NCBI GenBank assembly: GCA_030549335.1
Contig: CM060195.1
Span: 47,250,991-47,314,990 of the forward strand
DNA from: Pontederia crassipes
Taxonomy: Eukaryota > Streptophyta > Magnoliopsida > Commelinales > Pontederiaceae
Direction of reading: 5' to 3'
Length of the DNA stretch: 64,000 bases
The position numbers were made by a program, and so were the translations under genes. Every line of letters begins with the position of its first letter. The stretch's first letter is position 1. The notes under the pieces are model-generated. The model saw only the letters and a list, made by a program, of their open reading frames with translations. It searched no databases and had not been told where the DNA came from. Below are positions 1-12,813 of the stretch, in pieces.

Positions 1-432
1 TTTTCTTTAGGATTATAAGTGGGACAATATATATTTTTTATGCTTATGATGAAGACAAGTGTATAGGTGTACATTTCCGCTTGGTTTCTTGTTCTGTGAA
101 CAAAACTGACGTTTAAAGTTCACCTATTCGGCCTGTTGTTTTCCTTTCTCAACTTTAAAATATTCATTTTGCTTAAAGCATACTTAACATTTTTATGTGC
201 ACAAAGTATGATATGTTATAAATATTATCAATTTGCATGCAACTTTAATATCTTATTAACCTGAGTCTGGTTTTTCTTCTCATGTCAAGCTACATTATCT
301 CAAAAGTTCATAGTTTGTTTGAGTTGACATAATAAAACGAAAAGAAAATGAAAACTAAGTTTTGGGCTGTGCGGGTTCTTCCAAATCAACTCAACACACC
401 AATTTTGTGAAACAAAGCTTTGGAATAATTAC

Positions 433-1823
433 CTCGTCGAAGCTTTTCCTGAACGGAGCGAAGCTGAAGTTATCAGGCTTCATGTGCTGATGGTGCAAAT
501 CCATGGCACTGTAACCAGATATCCCGGGCGCCGAAGAGAGCTCGTCCCTCTGGCTGATGACCTCCTTGGAAGAGCAGCTTCCACTACCACTGTCCCTCCT
601 CTGGTCCATGCATTCAGCCACTGCCGCTGCAGCGGCCGCCACCGCTCCGGTCCTGTCTGACCAATTGCACTGCCTCGGCTGGGTCTGATAGAAGATCTTG
701 GACACCACAAGCTCCCCCTCCTTCTCCTCCTCCAGCTCCCCCAGGTGGTACTGGTGCATGACCCAGTTTGTCTTCTCAGGCTTCCTGTGCTTCCCAAAGT
801 TGGTGTACAGCACCAATATCTTCTTGCATCCCTTCTGCCTCCCACTCACCATCACAGGCCTCGTCTTGCCTGTCTTGTGCCACCTGGTCTCTCCTTTCTG
901 GAGGTCGCACTCCGTCTGGATCTTTCTCCTCTTCCTGGTGCCCGTGGTGTAGGCCTTGGATGGCCTGTGGAAGAAGTGCTTGCTGAGACCATCCCTGGTC
1001 ACACCTGAAAGCAATACAAAAAAAAGCAGTGAAGTTAGGTGTGACCCTCTCATCGTCAGAAAGCTGAGATTTTCCTGTCAGATGCAACCACCTTGAGATG
1101 TGATCAAACCAACCTTTGGAGAGAGGGTGGGCAGACTTACTTAGAAACTTCGGAAGCATCAAACCCTCCATCATGAGAGAGAAAGATGCAGACATAGAAT
1201 TCAGAGAACAAAAAAGAAAGGAAAAAGAAGATCTTTACTATTCCTATAAACATTTTTTTCTGGATATACCTTAAAATTCATAGAGACAGGTGCAGCAGGA
1301 ATGGAACTTATTCCACAAGAGACTTTATTTTTTAATCACAAGCAAAGAGAAAAAATATGCATGCAATAACAGTAAAATATGATCGGAAGCTATCACCTGG
1401 GAGCTTCTCCGGATGGGTGTAGCAGATGCCATCTTCGCCTTCAATAGTGGGTATGAATTCATCTATCAGAGGATGGGACTTGGAGCTGTCTTCCTTCACC
1501 TTCGCCTCCAGGTGATCTATCAGTTCCTGGTCGGTTGGATCAAATTTCACGCCTGCCGGCAGCCCAACCCAGTCCTGCATGCGATTCCCCCACGCCATGA
1601 TTAACAAAAACTGTTTCATTTCGCAAACTTAATTGTAACTTCTCTTCTTCTTTCTGAGAAACTGCTACGAGGAACTGGTAAGTTACAGCAATATACGTAC
1701 CGGCTTGCGCTCGAGCTTGTGGCCGCAGCTCGGGCACTGATTGGACTCGCACATGCGATGTTCTTCCAGCTTGGCGCCGATGAGATTGGAGCTGCTGACA
1801 GAACTGATATGGCTCATGTTCAT
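433..1823 (-). CDS. NAC transcription factor, SND2/NAC073-NAC075 subgroup (3' end outside window)
   Basis: DNA-binding regulator of the plant-specific NAC family. Three coding exons are visible on the minus strand: 1701-1823, 1397-1574 and 433-1004. Each boundary has GT/AG and keeps frame, giving 291 codons. The start is the first of two close Met codons (MNMSHISS). Residues 30-41 carry a [12 protein letters not shown] motif that in my knowledge of the family marks the NAC073/NAC075 subgroup. The NAC domain follows from about residue 42 ([19 protein letters not shown]) and includes [20 protein letters not shown] and [18 protein letters not shown]. An alanine run ([11 protein letters not shown]) lies just after it. 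At 432 a donor (GAG|gtaatt) ends the visible part, so the C-terminal activation exon lies left of the window. Arabidopsis members of this group act in secondary-wall and xylem gene control; the same role here is inference. Assignment to NAC073 versus NAC075 is not resolved. Confidence 0.9.
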
Positions 1824-2520
1824 CGTCTCTTCATGGACAATTTCGTTTCTAACTTGGGCAACGCATCACTGTTGCAGACTACACTCGACGTCCTGCGCGC
1901 GGCACGAACACGGACCAGATGCGCTTACAATTTACCAGCATATGCTGCCTTAATCGACTTGCTAAGCTTATGATCTGCAATATCTTCTCACTGTCAGCGG
2001 TTAGATAGATAGATTGAATGAGAACTAGCTTTTTTTTATTGCTTACAAGGTGTGCAGGCAGATGAATTGTGGCGTCCTTGAAGCAAAAACAAGAAAAATT
2101 CTGGAGATAAAACAGAATCAGTAGAAGGAAATTAAGAAGTAGATAAAACCATCACTCAGAGAGGTCAAAGAGAGTAGAGAGAGGGGGGAAGGAGAAAGGA
2201 GGTACGAAGAAGAAGAACAGGAAGCAGGAGAGGGAGAGGGAGCGAAAAAAGGAGAAAGTCTTGGGGGTGCTATTGATCTATAAAAAAACCTTCTTTAGAG
2301 AAGGAAAAAAAACACCAGAATTCCTACTAACTTTAACTGAAGGCCATGAGGAGAAAAGGGAAAGGTTTCTCAGGACAAAACACACCCTCTCTCACACACA
2401 AAACTGCTTTAGACCTCTATCCTAATCAAGCTTCTTCTAGCCCGGGCGGTGAGAGGGAGAGAGAGAAAGCTTTGGGTGTTTTTTAGGGTTCAGCTGGGTA
2501 AAAGCAAAAGCAGGAAACGC
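1824..2520 (-). promoter_or_regulatory. Probable 5' leader and proximal promoter of the NAC gene
   Basis: Directly upstream of the NAC start codon the transcribed strand is strongly pyrimidine-rich, seen as GA-rich blocks on the plus strand at about 2160-2270 and 2455-2470. CT-rich leaders are common in plant transcription-factor genes. No splice-compatible coding sequence was found here. The transcription start was not located. Confidence 0.35.
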
Positions 2521-2573
2521 CATTCACAGCTGTTACTGCACATTCCAAAGAAACCAAACTGATAATAAACAAA

Positions 2574-2575
<2 letters not shown>

Positions 2576-2612
<37 letters not shown>
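2576..2612. repeat. (AT)n microsatellite
   Basis: About 18 perfect AT dinucleotides upstream of the NAC gene. It is a likely length-polymorphic locus. Confidence 0.9.
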
Positions 2613-2615
<3 letters not shown>

Positions 2616-5571
2616 CTCAGTTCATGTGCCTGAGCACAAATATAAATTCAATTAGAAAAAAATGATAAATCCACCTCTGATTTGTCTCCCTAAAGAAAGA
2701 CCAAAAACTTAAATTGCGTTAAAAAGGAAGAATTGGAATATTTCCCAACAAATGGAAGCTATTTTTAATAATATAAAGTCACTTGCATGTTCGGTTTTCC
2801 TTGCCATGAAATGATTGGTAAAAGGATCATTTTTGCACCCTCTTCATAATGTGCTTGTAGAACTAGCAAGGAAGAGGTAGAGAGAGCTCAGAGCTCACAT
2901 GGGTTTTGGGATGTGACGATATGATATCGATCCTTTTTGGCATGAGGGAGAGGAGAGCTCTGCACACAGAGACGGAGAGAGAGAGGTGAATCCACAGGTT
3001 GCTTCAGAGCCAAGGCAAATGGGCAAAGAGGGGACACTTGATGGACCCCCAAAAAATTATCAACAGAATTATATAACAATACACCACATGCACAAGGTAC
3101 AAGCAAGCTTCAAAGACAAGTAGGTATTATTCACTATTGTATCCATTAATAAAGAGGGTGGAAAATATTGTTTGCATTAATTAGCAGTACAAGAAGAATG
3201 AGAAATATGTTTCCTCGACAATCCTCCTCTTGTTTCTAATCCTCCTAATTATTTGGGAGTAACTCAGGGCGTAAACCTCCTCTTCATGGGGGCAGTGCTC
3301 ACAGTGAAGAATGTGTAACCCCCTGGATTTTGCTTCTTTCGTCCCAGAGCGGTTGTGACCACAAAAGAAGGAAAGGGCAAGAAGTTTAGGTTTGTCCAGT
3401 TCTAGTCCTTTGCCTTCCTTCTCTGGTACTCCATTCATGGAACACTGCCACCTCTCTTGTTTTCTCTCTCCTGTATATCTCTCTCTCTCCATTTGCATGC
3501 ACCTCTTTAAATGCTGTCATTAACTTGGATATGTAAATATATTCATCAAATCTAGCCATTTAGTTTGCTCCTTAATGGTGCAATAACATTTCTGATATGA
3601 TCACAAGTTTTTACTTTATGTTCAATGAACCAAACGAGAGAGGTCCACATGAAGGAGGTGTACTAGTACTAGTACTGCCTTGGAATTCTCATTGTTGGGT
3701 CACCAACACATGCGGACCCCTACTTTAAGGGCGTTCCATCGACCTCCCCAGGCAGCCTTTTTTTTCTCTCTCTCTCTCCATCTCTCTCTCCTTGCTTCTG
3801 TTGTAACATTTTGCAACTGGGGTCAAGTCAGGGTGTGTGAGCAGCGGGTCATTGGATCAGAAGGCGGGCACTGGGACTTCCTTTTGGCCATGTTCTTGCT
3901 CTCCCCCTCTCGACGCAGGTGGTGTCGTTGGCCTGACATGGCCACGTCTGCATAATGATTGGCCGAAGACATCACATTTCCAACTTGAGATACTTAAGCA
4001 TTTTTTTTCTCAATCCTGATCCATCGGTATTTAAGCACTTAATTAATCCATTCAGGAGGAAACGATAATGATTTTTTTTATTTTCCTTTTTTTATTTCTT
4101 TTACAACCAGAAAAAAAAGTCGAGCTCTCATAAAATGTATCAAAATATATCGGCTATTTCTCTATTTTATATTTTCTTTGCGACCAAAAATAAAAGAAAA
4201 AAAAGAGAACGAGCTTTCGTCAAAGGTCGCAATTTTGACTAAGAGAGGAGATGTGACGTGTCTGAAAACTTATGTCGACATGTCGAGATCTTGAATCAAG
4301 TATATCTCGTTAATGATATGAATCTGGTTGTTTACTTTTTAACCATCTTTCTTAGAGATTAGTTGATGCCGATTAATCTTTTGGATGATTTAATGGAAAT
4401 AAGAAGAAAAAGTCCTTTCGGACAAGAAATTACGCAACATAAATTAATCTGCCGGACACTGACAAGGTCGTCAACATCAAAATCAAACAACTCTATTACT
4501 AAAAACATAATAAAGATTTTGGTAACAAAATTGTAAAATAGATAGCTTTCATAAGCAACCGAAAGAATAAATAATTAAGAAACTTCAAATCCATAATTAA
4601 GGTGTTAAAAGAATGGAAAGAAACTTAGTTATTCACCAACAACGTGCAAATAACACTAATAACATCAATAAGGGGTGCACTAAAGAGCACAATGAACTTT
4701 GCCTAGTGGGATATTTAGTTACAGACAAGACACTGTGAATGATGTCGTTGGATACAAGACATCAAAGGGATGGAGCATCAAATAGTCAATTTCGTAATCT
4801 GCATGCACCTGTGGAAATGATGCGAGCAGTGAAAAAAAAAAAAAAGAAGCAACAGAGGTTTGGGTGGGAAATAGAAGAAAATCCAAATATTTCAGTTAAG
4901 GCACACGATGGTGGGACTTGGGAGGCAGAAATGCTACTGTAGCCTCTTGCGTTCTAGAGCAGTCATCCCTGATCCCTCATCAAGTGGAATAGTGCTACGA
5001 TCATGATACATTTGACAATAGGGCACCCACAAGTGGCATTTGTTTCCAACTAGGTAAATTCCCTAGCACGATGTGATTTTTCCATTGCCCATAATCCTAA
5101 AGTTTGCTATGTGCAGAAAAAAAATGTAACCTAGTTTCCCTTATGATTATAGAAAAGGAAAAATAATGCACACAAAAAATTTTGCTATAAATCAAGATGC
5201 AGCAAACAGAAATTATATTTGGATGAGAAATTGATTTTAAGTAACTTTACCTAGGTTGAAACAGAACAAAAAAATTGAACAGACTCAAAAGGTTTGTAAA
5301 ACTTCAAGCTTCCAGTGGACAAAATTTTAAGTGGTAATGTCATCTGATCAACAGAAGAAACAAAGTAATCTATAGTCATTACTGAGTGGTACAATTTCAC
5401 CTGAGCATAAATTACAAGCACAACAGATCTCATCGCAAATGGAAACAATGAAGAAACATCAGAGGCAAACTAGGGCAGCTACAAACCCAGTTAAATCATG
5501 AAGTAAAATGTTGTGTTTAAGTTACATTTCATTTGCTGTATACATGGCCTTAATTGACAATCATAATACAC
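2613..5571. other. Intergenic stretch with no gene recognised
   Basis: About 3 kb between the NAC upstream region and the OSGEP 3' side. Short open frames occur but lack splice partners, family motifs or coding bias. It holds CT runs near 3770-3800 and A runs near 4830-4845. I see no RNA gene. Confidence 0.5.
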
Positions 5572-5579
5572 TTAGTCTA

Positions 5580-5716
5580 CAACAACACAACAACAACAAA
5601 GCCTTATTCCAAATGGGATCGACTACATGGATCATACGACGCATTCGTTGATCCATGTTCATGAGATTCGACAGAATTTTACGCTGGCTGTCGAAGCCTA
5701 ACACAACCCTCCTCCT
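5580..5716 (-). mobile_element. RTE-type LINE 3' tail (5'-truncated copy)
   Basis: A 137-bp insertion that reads on the plus strand from a (CAA)n tract through AAAGCCTTATTCCAAATGGG and CATGGATCATACGACGC to a segment ending ACACAACCCTCCTCC. On the minus strand this is a non-LTR 3' end with a (TTG)n tail. The same end is seen near 22.8 kb and 60.9 kb. A possible 8-bp target duplication, TTAGTCTA, flanks it at 5572-5579 and 5717-5724. It lies just downstream of the OSGEP stop. Confidence 0.7.
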
Positions 5717-6081
5717 TTAGTCTAGATCTAGCCAAATCTTTTTGCTGGCAGAAAGCTATACTGCTTCAAGGCATGTGGTATTCTTAGCTGCATCTGCATG
5801 ATAACGACATATCAACTTATCTCAGATGAGATGACATCAGATTAATTCGTTCTCTAGCATCCATATCAACTTCTCAATGAAGAATAATGAAGGTTCTAAA
5901 AACTATTGATATTTGATATATTTCCAGTGCAATGGTATTTAAAGGACTATGCCAGTGTCAGCCTTTTTTTTTTTTTTGAGGAGTGTCAGCTTAATTAGTT
6001 TTGATGAATCCTATGCAACTTTGTTAAAGGCAAGAACAGTTTAGAATCTAATTATATTTCTCAATCAGACTAGTCAATACC

Positions 6082-9000
6082 TTAAGAAACTACTTCCTCC
6101 ATATTTTGCTCTGTATCAGCAGCTGGCATGGGCTCGCACAAGGCTTCGGGCAAATTTTTCTCTCTCCAAACTGCATGGACTTCATCAGTTCGGAATCTCT
6201 GAGTAAATGTTGACTCCTCTAAGGGTGTGGTCATTCCATGTGCAAAAGCTAGAAGACCAGTGTATGCTATCATAGCCCCGTTGTCGATACAGTACCTATC
6301 ATCAGTTGCAAAAAGCTTCCCACCCCTCTCTGAGCACATCACCCGCATCATCTCTTGCAATCGTTCATTACAGCCTACACCACCAACAATGAGAACATCC
6401 TTCTTATCACAGTGTGCCATTGCACGCTCTGTTATTTCAACAAGCATAGCAAATACTGTTTCCTGGAAATAGTGGACATTCACATCGTAATGTGAGAAAA
6501 ATATATGGTGATTCTTGCTTCCTAAAGAGTTATCATTTACAATCAGTATTCTCGGGGATATAAAATCATTCTTCACTGTATCATTTACAATCAGTATTCT
6601 CAAATTTAAGACAAGCATACCTGCAGGGAGTAACATAAGTCTGCTGGTGTGCACTCATTGTTTTTAAGCTTCTCCACAGCAGTAGCTTCGATGTAACTCA
6701 GTATTCCACTAAATGAAACATCCATGCCTTTGACAACATAAGGAAGATCTATGAACTTTTCTCCTTTTTTTGCAAGCTGAAACAGAGTCATCAGTCTAAG
6801 GTGCTTTAAACATTTATGGAAGGCTAACATGATATACATGAAGGCCTACCAAGTATGCAAACAGAAAACAAACCAACATCTATGAGTAAAATTTTGTTTT
6901 ATGCCTTATGTAAATAAACACTGAGTTTGTTATACAAGTTTATAGGACTTCAACAGATTTTGCTGAAACTTTTCAACAAAGAATCAAGTGCAAAGGCAAA
7001 GGCAAACAAAGAATCAAGTCAGCAAAGTATATTTGCTGAGAACAATTTCACCCCATCATCCAGAAAAGTAAAAAACACACTTTGGCACAAACAAAGGCCA
7101 TCGGTACGTTGCCTGAAATTTTAAGTGTTTTACTTTTAAGTTAAGATGTATCACTTTGATATTTGTGTGATCGTCACTTGAACTTTTCCAATAAAGTTCA
7201 ATTTTTTTATACATCTAATTTTATAACAACAAAGAGAAACATTTCAACCATGATTGGGAAAAGCAAGACAAAAGGTGTGCAGTTATTCTAGATTTCTTAT
7301 TTCTGAAAGTAGCACAATCTCAAAGGCCGATTCTATGCTGCTCCATAATTCCCGTAGACGAAAAAGAAGTTACTCTAAATCCATAATTCCCGATTCTATG
7401 GCTCACGTGATCCGGCACGTGAGGATCCATCACATGGCGGTGACTCACGTGAGGCCATCTCACGCGAAGGGAGCCTCTCGCCTGGCCTGGTTGGGGAATC
7501 TCGTCCTCTTTCTTTATCGTCTGCAAGGAAAGTTCGGCCTGAGGAAACAGCCTGTGATTCGGCCACTATGGCTGATGGTGTACAGCAAATGTTTCACGCC
7601 GACCCACCTGACTCTGTCAACACCCCTCCTCTTCCACAGCGGCAATCCGAACATATCTCCCCTGATGGTGCACGGCGGCCATCAGAATCTGTCTCATCTG
7701 AACCTGTCTCCCCCCCTGAGGCTCTCTCTCCTGCCTCCCCAGGCTCACGGCACCATGCCCGCTCCTCTCCTCTGCTGCAGCGCCCACCTGAAACTGTTCA
7801 GGTTGTCGCCTCTTCCATCCACCTCAGGCGAAAGCACAATGGATCGCGAGAACTACGCTCTCTTCTTAACCTTGGATCTCAAAGGATGACCCGATCCCGA
7901 AGCTGTGGTGCGCCACCGTCTTTAAATGAAGATTCTCTCTTAGAACGTATGAGGTCTTGGGGACGCACAACGCCGGCACACTCTGGGTTCATATATTAGG
8001 GAATGGAAGGCTGATATTGCACTCCTCCAGGAATAAAAAATTGTTGATCTCACGGCTCTGCAATGGAAGGAAATCGGTGGATCTTGGATGAGCAGCTTTG
8101 TGGCTTTGGGAGCTCGTGGCAGATCTGGAGGCTCTATAATCGGCTGGCGGGATAATGTCTTCTCCTTGGAAACCTCCCTCTCTTCTCGCTTCTGTCTATC
8201 GACTATTCTCAGCAATCAGAGGGATAATTTCACATTCATGGTCACATGTGTCTATGAGCCAATTCATGGTGCTGATCGTGCTGCTTTCTGGGAGGAATTA
8301 TATGTGATCAGACAACAATATGAAGACATCCCTTGGTTGATTGACGGTGACTTTAACGTCACATTAAATCCGGAGGACAGGCCAACTCCGTCTCAAGGCA
8401 GCAGCGTTGCCTCAAGACAGTTTCATCATTTCATCAATCAACATGGCCTCATGGACTTTTCGATTAGTGGCTGTCGTTTCATTTGCGTAGCTCCTCTTCT
8501 CCCTTGGCCAGATCACGTCTTGATCGTTTTCTCTGCTCCATGGATTTAGCTTCAAGTTTCCAATTGGCCAATGCCTCTGCTCTCAATCGTCCTTTTTCTG
8601 ATCACACACCAATCCTTTGGAGCTCAAACTCAGAGGACCATCACCGCTCATATTTCAAGTTTGAGAGGGCCTGGTTGTTACATCCTGGTTTCAGGGACGT
8701 GGTCGCCACTTGCTGGTTGGGCATCCCTCCATCTACTTCGGCAACGCGAACGCTCTTTCTTCGTCTTGAGGCTCTAAGGAATCATCTCAGATCCTATAAT
8801 CATTCCTTTCGGGAGGAGATCCTTAGGTCCATATCTGAGGCTCTCTCGGCAATCAGTGCTCTTGATCGGATTGAAGACAGTAGAGCTCTTAACGAACTTG
8901 AGCTTGTGGAACGTTCTAGGCTCCACCGGATTGTTCAGGCTGAGGATCTCAAACTTCAAACTCAATGGAGACAGCGTTCCAGGCAGCATTGGCTCAAGGA

Positions 9001-12000
9001 GGGCGATGCAAATACGTGGTTCTTTCATCTTTGTGCTAGCAGTCGCAGAAGAACTAATCATATCGATCGGCTGAGGGTAAACAATGAAGAAATTCGTGGT
9101 AATCGGATTGGAAGGGCTGCTGCCGATTACTTTCACGCGGCCACGAGAGGTACACCACCCAGCCAATGGCTTTGGACTGGGCAGGGAGTTCGATTCCTCA
9201 CTAACGAGCAGGCCAATCTCTTGTCAACCATGTTCACTGAGACGGAAATTTTCTCTGCACTAGGAGAGCTCAAGGGTGACGGTTCGCCGGGGCCAGACGG
9301 CTTTCTTGTCTTCTTTTATAAAGAATTTTGGTCTTTGCTCAACGAAGATATCATCGGTGTCTTCAATGAATTCTATGAAGGGAATTTTGGCTTCAACAGG
9401 ATAAATCACTTCTTTCTCTTCCTTATTCCAAAGAATTCTGCCCCTGAGGAGCTCTCTGATTTCCGACCTATTGCGTTATCTAATGCAATTTATCTGCTAA
9501 TATCTAAGGTGCTTGCGAACAGGTTGCGACTTGTCATTTCAAACCTCATTTCACCTGTCCAATCTGCTTTCATTCGGGGCAGATCAATCTTAGACAGTTA
9601 CGCGATGGCCTCGGAGTTCATATCCTGCTGGAATCGCAACAACAAAAAGGGTTTCCTCTGGAAAGTGGATTTCTCCAAGGCTTTTGATTCTATTAGCTGG
9701 AATTACTTGTGGCAGTCTCTTAGTCGGCGTGGTTTTTCCAATCTCTGGATCTCTTGGATGAAGAGATGCATCACGACCTCCTCTTTCTCTATCCTTATCA
9801 ACGGGCAGCCACACGGAGGCTGGATCCAGCCACAGCGCGGTGTGCGTCAAGGCTGTCCTTTGGCTCCGCTACTCTTTGATCTTGCTGTTGATTCATTTGC
9901 CGTGGCAGCCTTTGATCTTGCTGAATCTGGCCTAATCTCCGGTTTCTCTGCTCCAAACAGTGGTGCTCTGTTAACACCTCTTCTCCAATACGCGGATGTT
10001 ACCATCTTCATTGAGGGCTCCCATGTGGAGGCTCAAAGGACTGCAATAATGGTTGAGTTATTTGGCGAGATTTCGGGTCTCAAAATCAATTATTCTAAAT
10101 CCACTTTCATACCTTTTGCTATGGAGACTGATGAGATCAATATGTGTGCTGCTGAATTGAGAACGGAAGCAAGCAAACTACCTATCACCTACTTGGGACT
10201 GCCACTGTCTGCTAAGAAGATTCGCACACGTGATTGGTCTCTAGTTATTTGCATATTTCAACGGCATCTCCATGGCTGGAAGGCCAGAATGCTCTCTCGT
10301 GGTGGCAGGCTTATTCTTCTGAATTCGGTCGTCACAACACTTCCAGTATACTACATGTCTGTTCTGCGTCTCCCTAAACAAACCGAATTATGCATGGATA
10401 AGATCCGTCGCTCTTTCTTTTGGAACGGCTCTAAACCGGGATGCAGGGGCTTCCATTTGGTTGATTGGTCACGCATCTGCAAGCCAAAGACTGATGGAGG
10501 CCTTGGAGTTCTGGTCCTTCGCACTTTCAATGATGCCTTGTTATCTAAATGGTGTCTTCACGTTTTTGGTTCTAATGGTGACCTCTTCAACCGTACTATC
10601 TCAGCCTGCTATGGCAACACATTATCCTGGCTTCCAGAACTATTCAACAACAGGGAGCTTCGTCCTTTTGGATTAGTATCTCCCAGCTGTTTCCTCGCCT
10701 GAGACCTCTTTTTCGTCCTGTTCTTGGTCGAGGCGATCGCTTCACTTTTTGGCATGACGACTGGCTTGCAACTGGACTGTTAGCTGCCAGGTTTCCACGA
10801 CTTTTTGCTCTTGCTCATAATAAAAATGCCACTCTTGCTGAGATATGGCTGGATGCTTCGGGATCTGGAAATGGTTGCTGGTTCCCTACCTTCAGAAGCA
10901 CACTTTCGGAGCAGCGTTTTTCTGAGTTTATGGAATTACTGAACCTTATCCTCCCTTACAAACTTGATATCCATGCAAATGACGGCTGGCGCTGGTCTAG
11001 AGGTGATTTCAGCGTCAAGCAGGCCTACGGCATCCTGCGTCCTCCTACTTCTCCCGACAACAATGACATGTTAACTGATTGCCGACTAATTTGGAGAACC
11101 AAGGCCCCACTGAAAGTTAAAATCTTTGTTTGGCTTTTGCGCAGTAGACGTCTTCCCACGGCTTCTTATTGTGCTCGCTGGCTGATTGGGATGGCATCTA
11201 GTTGTAGGATGTGCAACAGCAATTCCCCGGAGGACACGATCATCTATTTTTCAAATGTGACATCTCAAGAGAGGTATGGACCAAGGCCAGACTCGATTGG
11301 ATTGCCAACAGTTCTGAGCTTGATTTCTGGACTGCTTTCCGACGTGGCAGCAATTCTGGCTCAACTATTACCTATCGTTCACGTAGAAGCAGGGCGTTTC
11401 TCTTTGCACTACTCTGGGCTCTATGCACTACTCTGGGCTCTATGGCTACAGCGGAACAAACTAATCTTCCAAAATGATAGATGTTATGTTGAGAATATTC
11501 TTAGCCATGCTTTTTTTATGCACAACGAGTGGCGCTCTCTCTGAAGTACTATTGTAATCTTTGAACTGATACCTGATATCCAATAAAGGTTTTGGATGAT
11601 TAACATTCTGGTTAATCATCCTTTTTCCCCCTCAAAAAAAAAATTAGCTCATCATACATATATGTGAGCACCAACACATATAAATTGAGTTTTATATTAT
11701 TTGGAAGTCATGATACAAATTAAAATTGTGTCGTGTTGACTGATGCTCACTTTCAAATGGCGATTTTCATGAATCATGTTCGCATGAATGCAGCCAACTT
11801 TAAAGATAAGTTGCTAAAACGTTATTAATGGATAGTTCCAATGATCCAAAAAAACACCTGGAAAACAGTACAAAAATTCTAGATTGCCAGTTGGATCCAA
11901 TCTAAAACAAACTTCACGCAAGTTAACTTGCCAAAATTCTCATGACCCCAAGTTATTTCATATTTGGTTGAATTATTAACAGTTGTCTATTGACAGGAAA

Positions 12001-12813
12001 AATACTCCAAAGTTTGGCGCTTTTTCCTTTAACTGCATACCTCTATGTATGATTTAAATTGAATAATGTCAAGTTACGCCGGTGTGATCAAACAACAAGT
12101 GCACGCGGAAACAAGGAAACCCAAATGAATTCAACTATAATGCATATGAATTCAAATTAATCTGAAGAAATTTATCTACTAGAAAGTAAAGGAACTCGTA
12201 ACCTACTTTAGAATAATAAATACTTGCTACGCGAGGATACCTGTTCGATGTTATATCCAGGACTTGGATCATTCGAAAGGGTCAGAACCCTCGCAAACCG
12301 GTCGAGGCAATTCCCTACGGCAATGTCAATCGTCTCTCCGAAGATCCTGTACCGTCCTTCGCTGTATGCGATGACCTGCGTGTTTCCGCCGCTGACGTAG
12401 AGCACGACCGGGTCTTCTGCGCCTGTCACGATGCGGCCCATCTCGATGTGGGCGACGCAGTGGTTGACAGCGACGATGGGCTTCCTCCACAGCAAGGACA
12501 GGACGCGAACGGCGACGGCGGAGACCTGGAGCGGGGCGCCCATGCCGGGGCCCTTCGTGTAGCAGAGGCAGTCGACGTCGTCTGGAGAGAGACGGGCTTC
12601 AGCGAGGGCGTCACGGAGGAGGGGGAGGAAGTGGCGGAGGTGGTGGTGCGCGGTCTCACGGGGAAGGAAGCCGTGACCGGGAGGGGTGATGTAGGTGTGG
12701 CGGGGGTTGGCGAGGATGTCGCCGTCTAAGGTGGCGATTCCGACGCCGATCTTGTTCGCGGAGCCCTCGAATCCGACGGCGATCGGAGATCTCTTCTTCT
12801 CCTTGGCCTCCAT
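6082..12813 (-). CDS. OSGEP: tRNA N6-adenosine threonylcarbamoyltransferase, KEOPS subunit OSGEP/Kae1
   Basis: Catalytic subunit of the KEOPS complex, which transfers threonylcarbamoyl to A37 of ANN-decoding tRNAs in cytosol and nucleus. Three exons on the minus strand, 12241-12813, 6621-6776 and 6082-6462, all join in phase 0 with GT/AG and give 369 residues, close to the usual plant length of about 350. The N-terminal [13 protein letters not shown], the [13 protein letters not shown] loop, the NHCVAHIE metal motif (His118, His122) and the C-terminal [12 protein letters not shown] motif (Asp303) are all intact. The start at [14 protein letters not shown] matches where the family begins. An in-frame Met 38 codons upstream would add an atypical extension. 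Exon 1 is very GC-rich, exons 2-3 are not. Intron 1 is 5,464 bp and contains an L1-type LINE on the opposite strand. The protein looks functional. Confidence 0.95.
7500..11641 (+). mobile_element. L1-type LINE inside OSGEP intron 1, decayed
   Basis: Non-LTR retrotransposon in antisense to the host gene. The 3' end is an A-rich tail at about 11633-11641. The 5' boundary is unclear, between about 7.3 and 7.55 kb. Residual sequence at 7540-7945 is Pro/Ser-rich and probably comes from the ORF1-ORF2 region, so the copy seems 5'-truncated. ORF2 runs from about 7946 to 11544. I did not find a convincing target duplication. Confidence 0.9.
7946..11544 (+). pseudogene. LINE ORF2: endonuclease, reverse transcriptase and zf-RVT domain, broken
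   Basis: The endonuclease (about 7990-8500) shows [14 protein letters not shown], which resembles the plant L1 EEP-nuclease pattern. Reverse transcriptase (about 8500-10650) shows [50 protein letters not shown] and [17 protein letters not shown]. The catalytic YADD reads YADV (codons near 9990), so the enzyme should be dead. A zf-RVT-like domain (about 10980-11260) has [17 protein letters not shown] and [11 protein letters not shown]. Frame changes occur near 8500, 10650 and 11240. A 19-bp tandem duplication at 11406-11424/11425-11443 adds another. There is also a stop near 8035. Confidence 0.9.
11642..12240. other. Remainder of OSGEP intron 1
   Basis: AT-rich intron sequence between the LINE tail and the 5' donor of exon 1. 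I see no further element in it. Confidence 0.7.

Noticed and set aside
391-1053. A single 220-residue frame as the whole NAC protein
   Set aside because: Only the part from 433 to 1004 is exon. The first residues and the tail past GAG|gtaatt are intron read-through; the real start lies two exons upstream at 1823.
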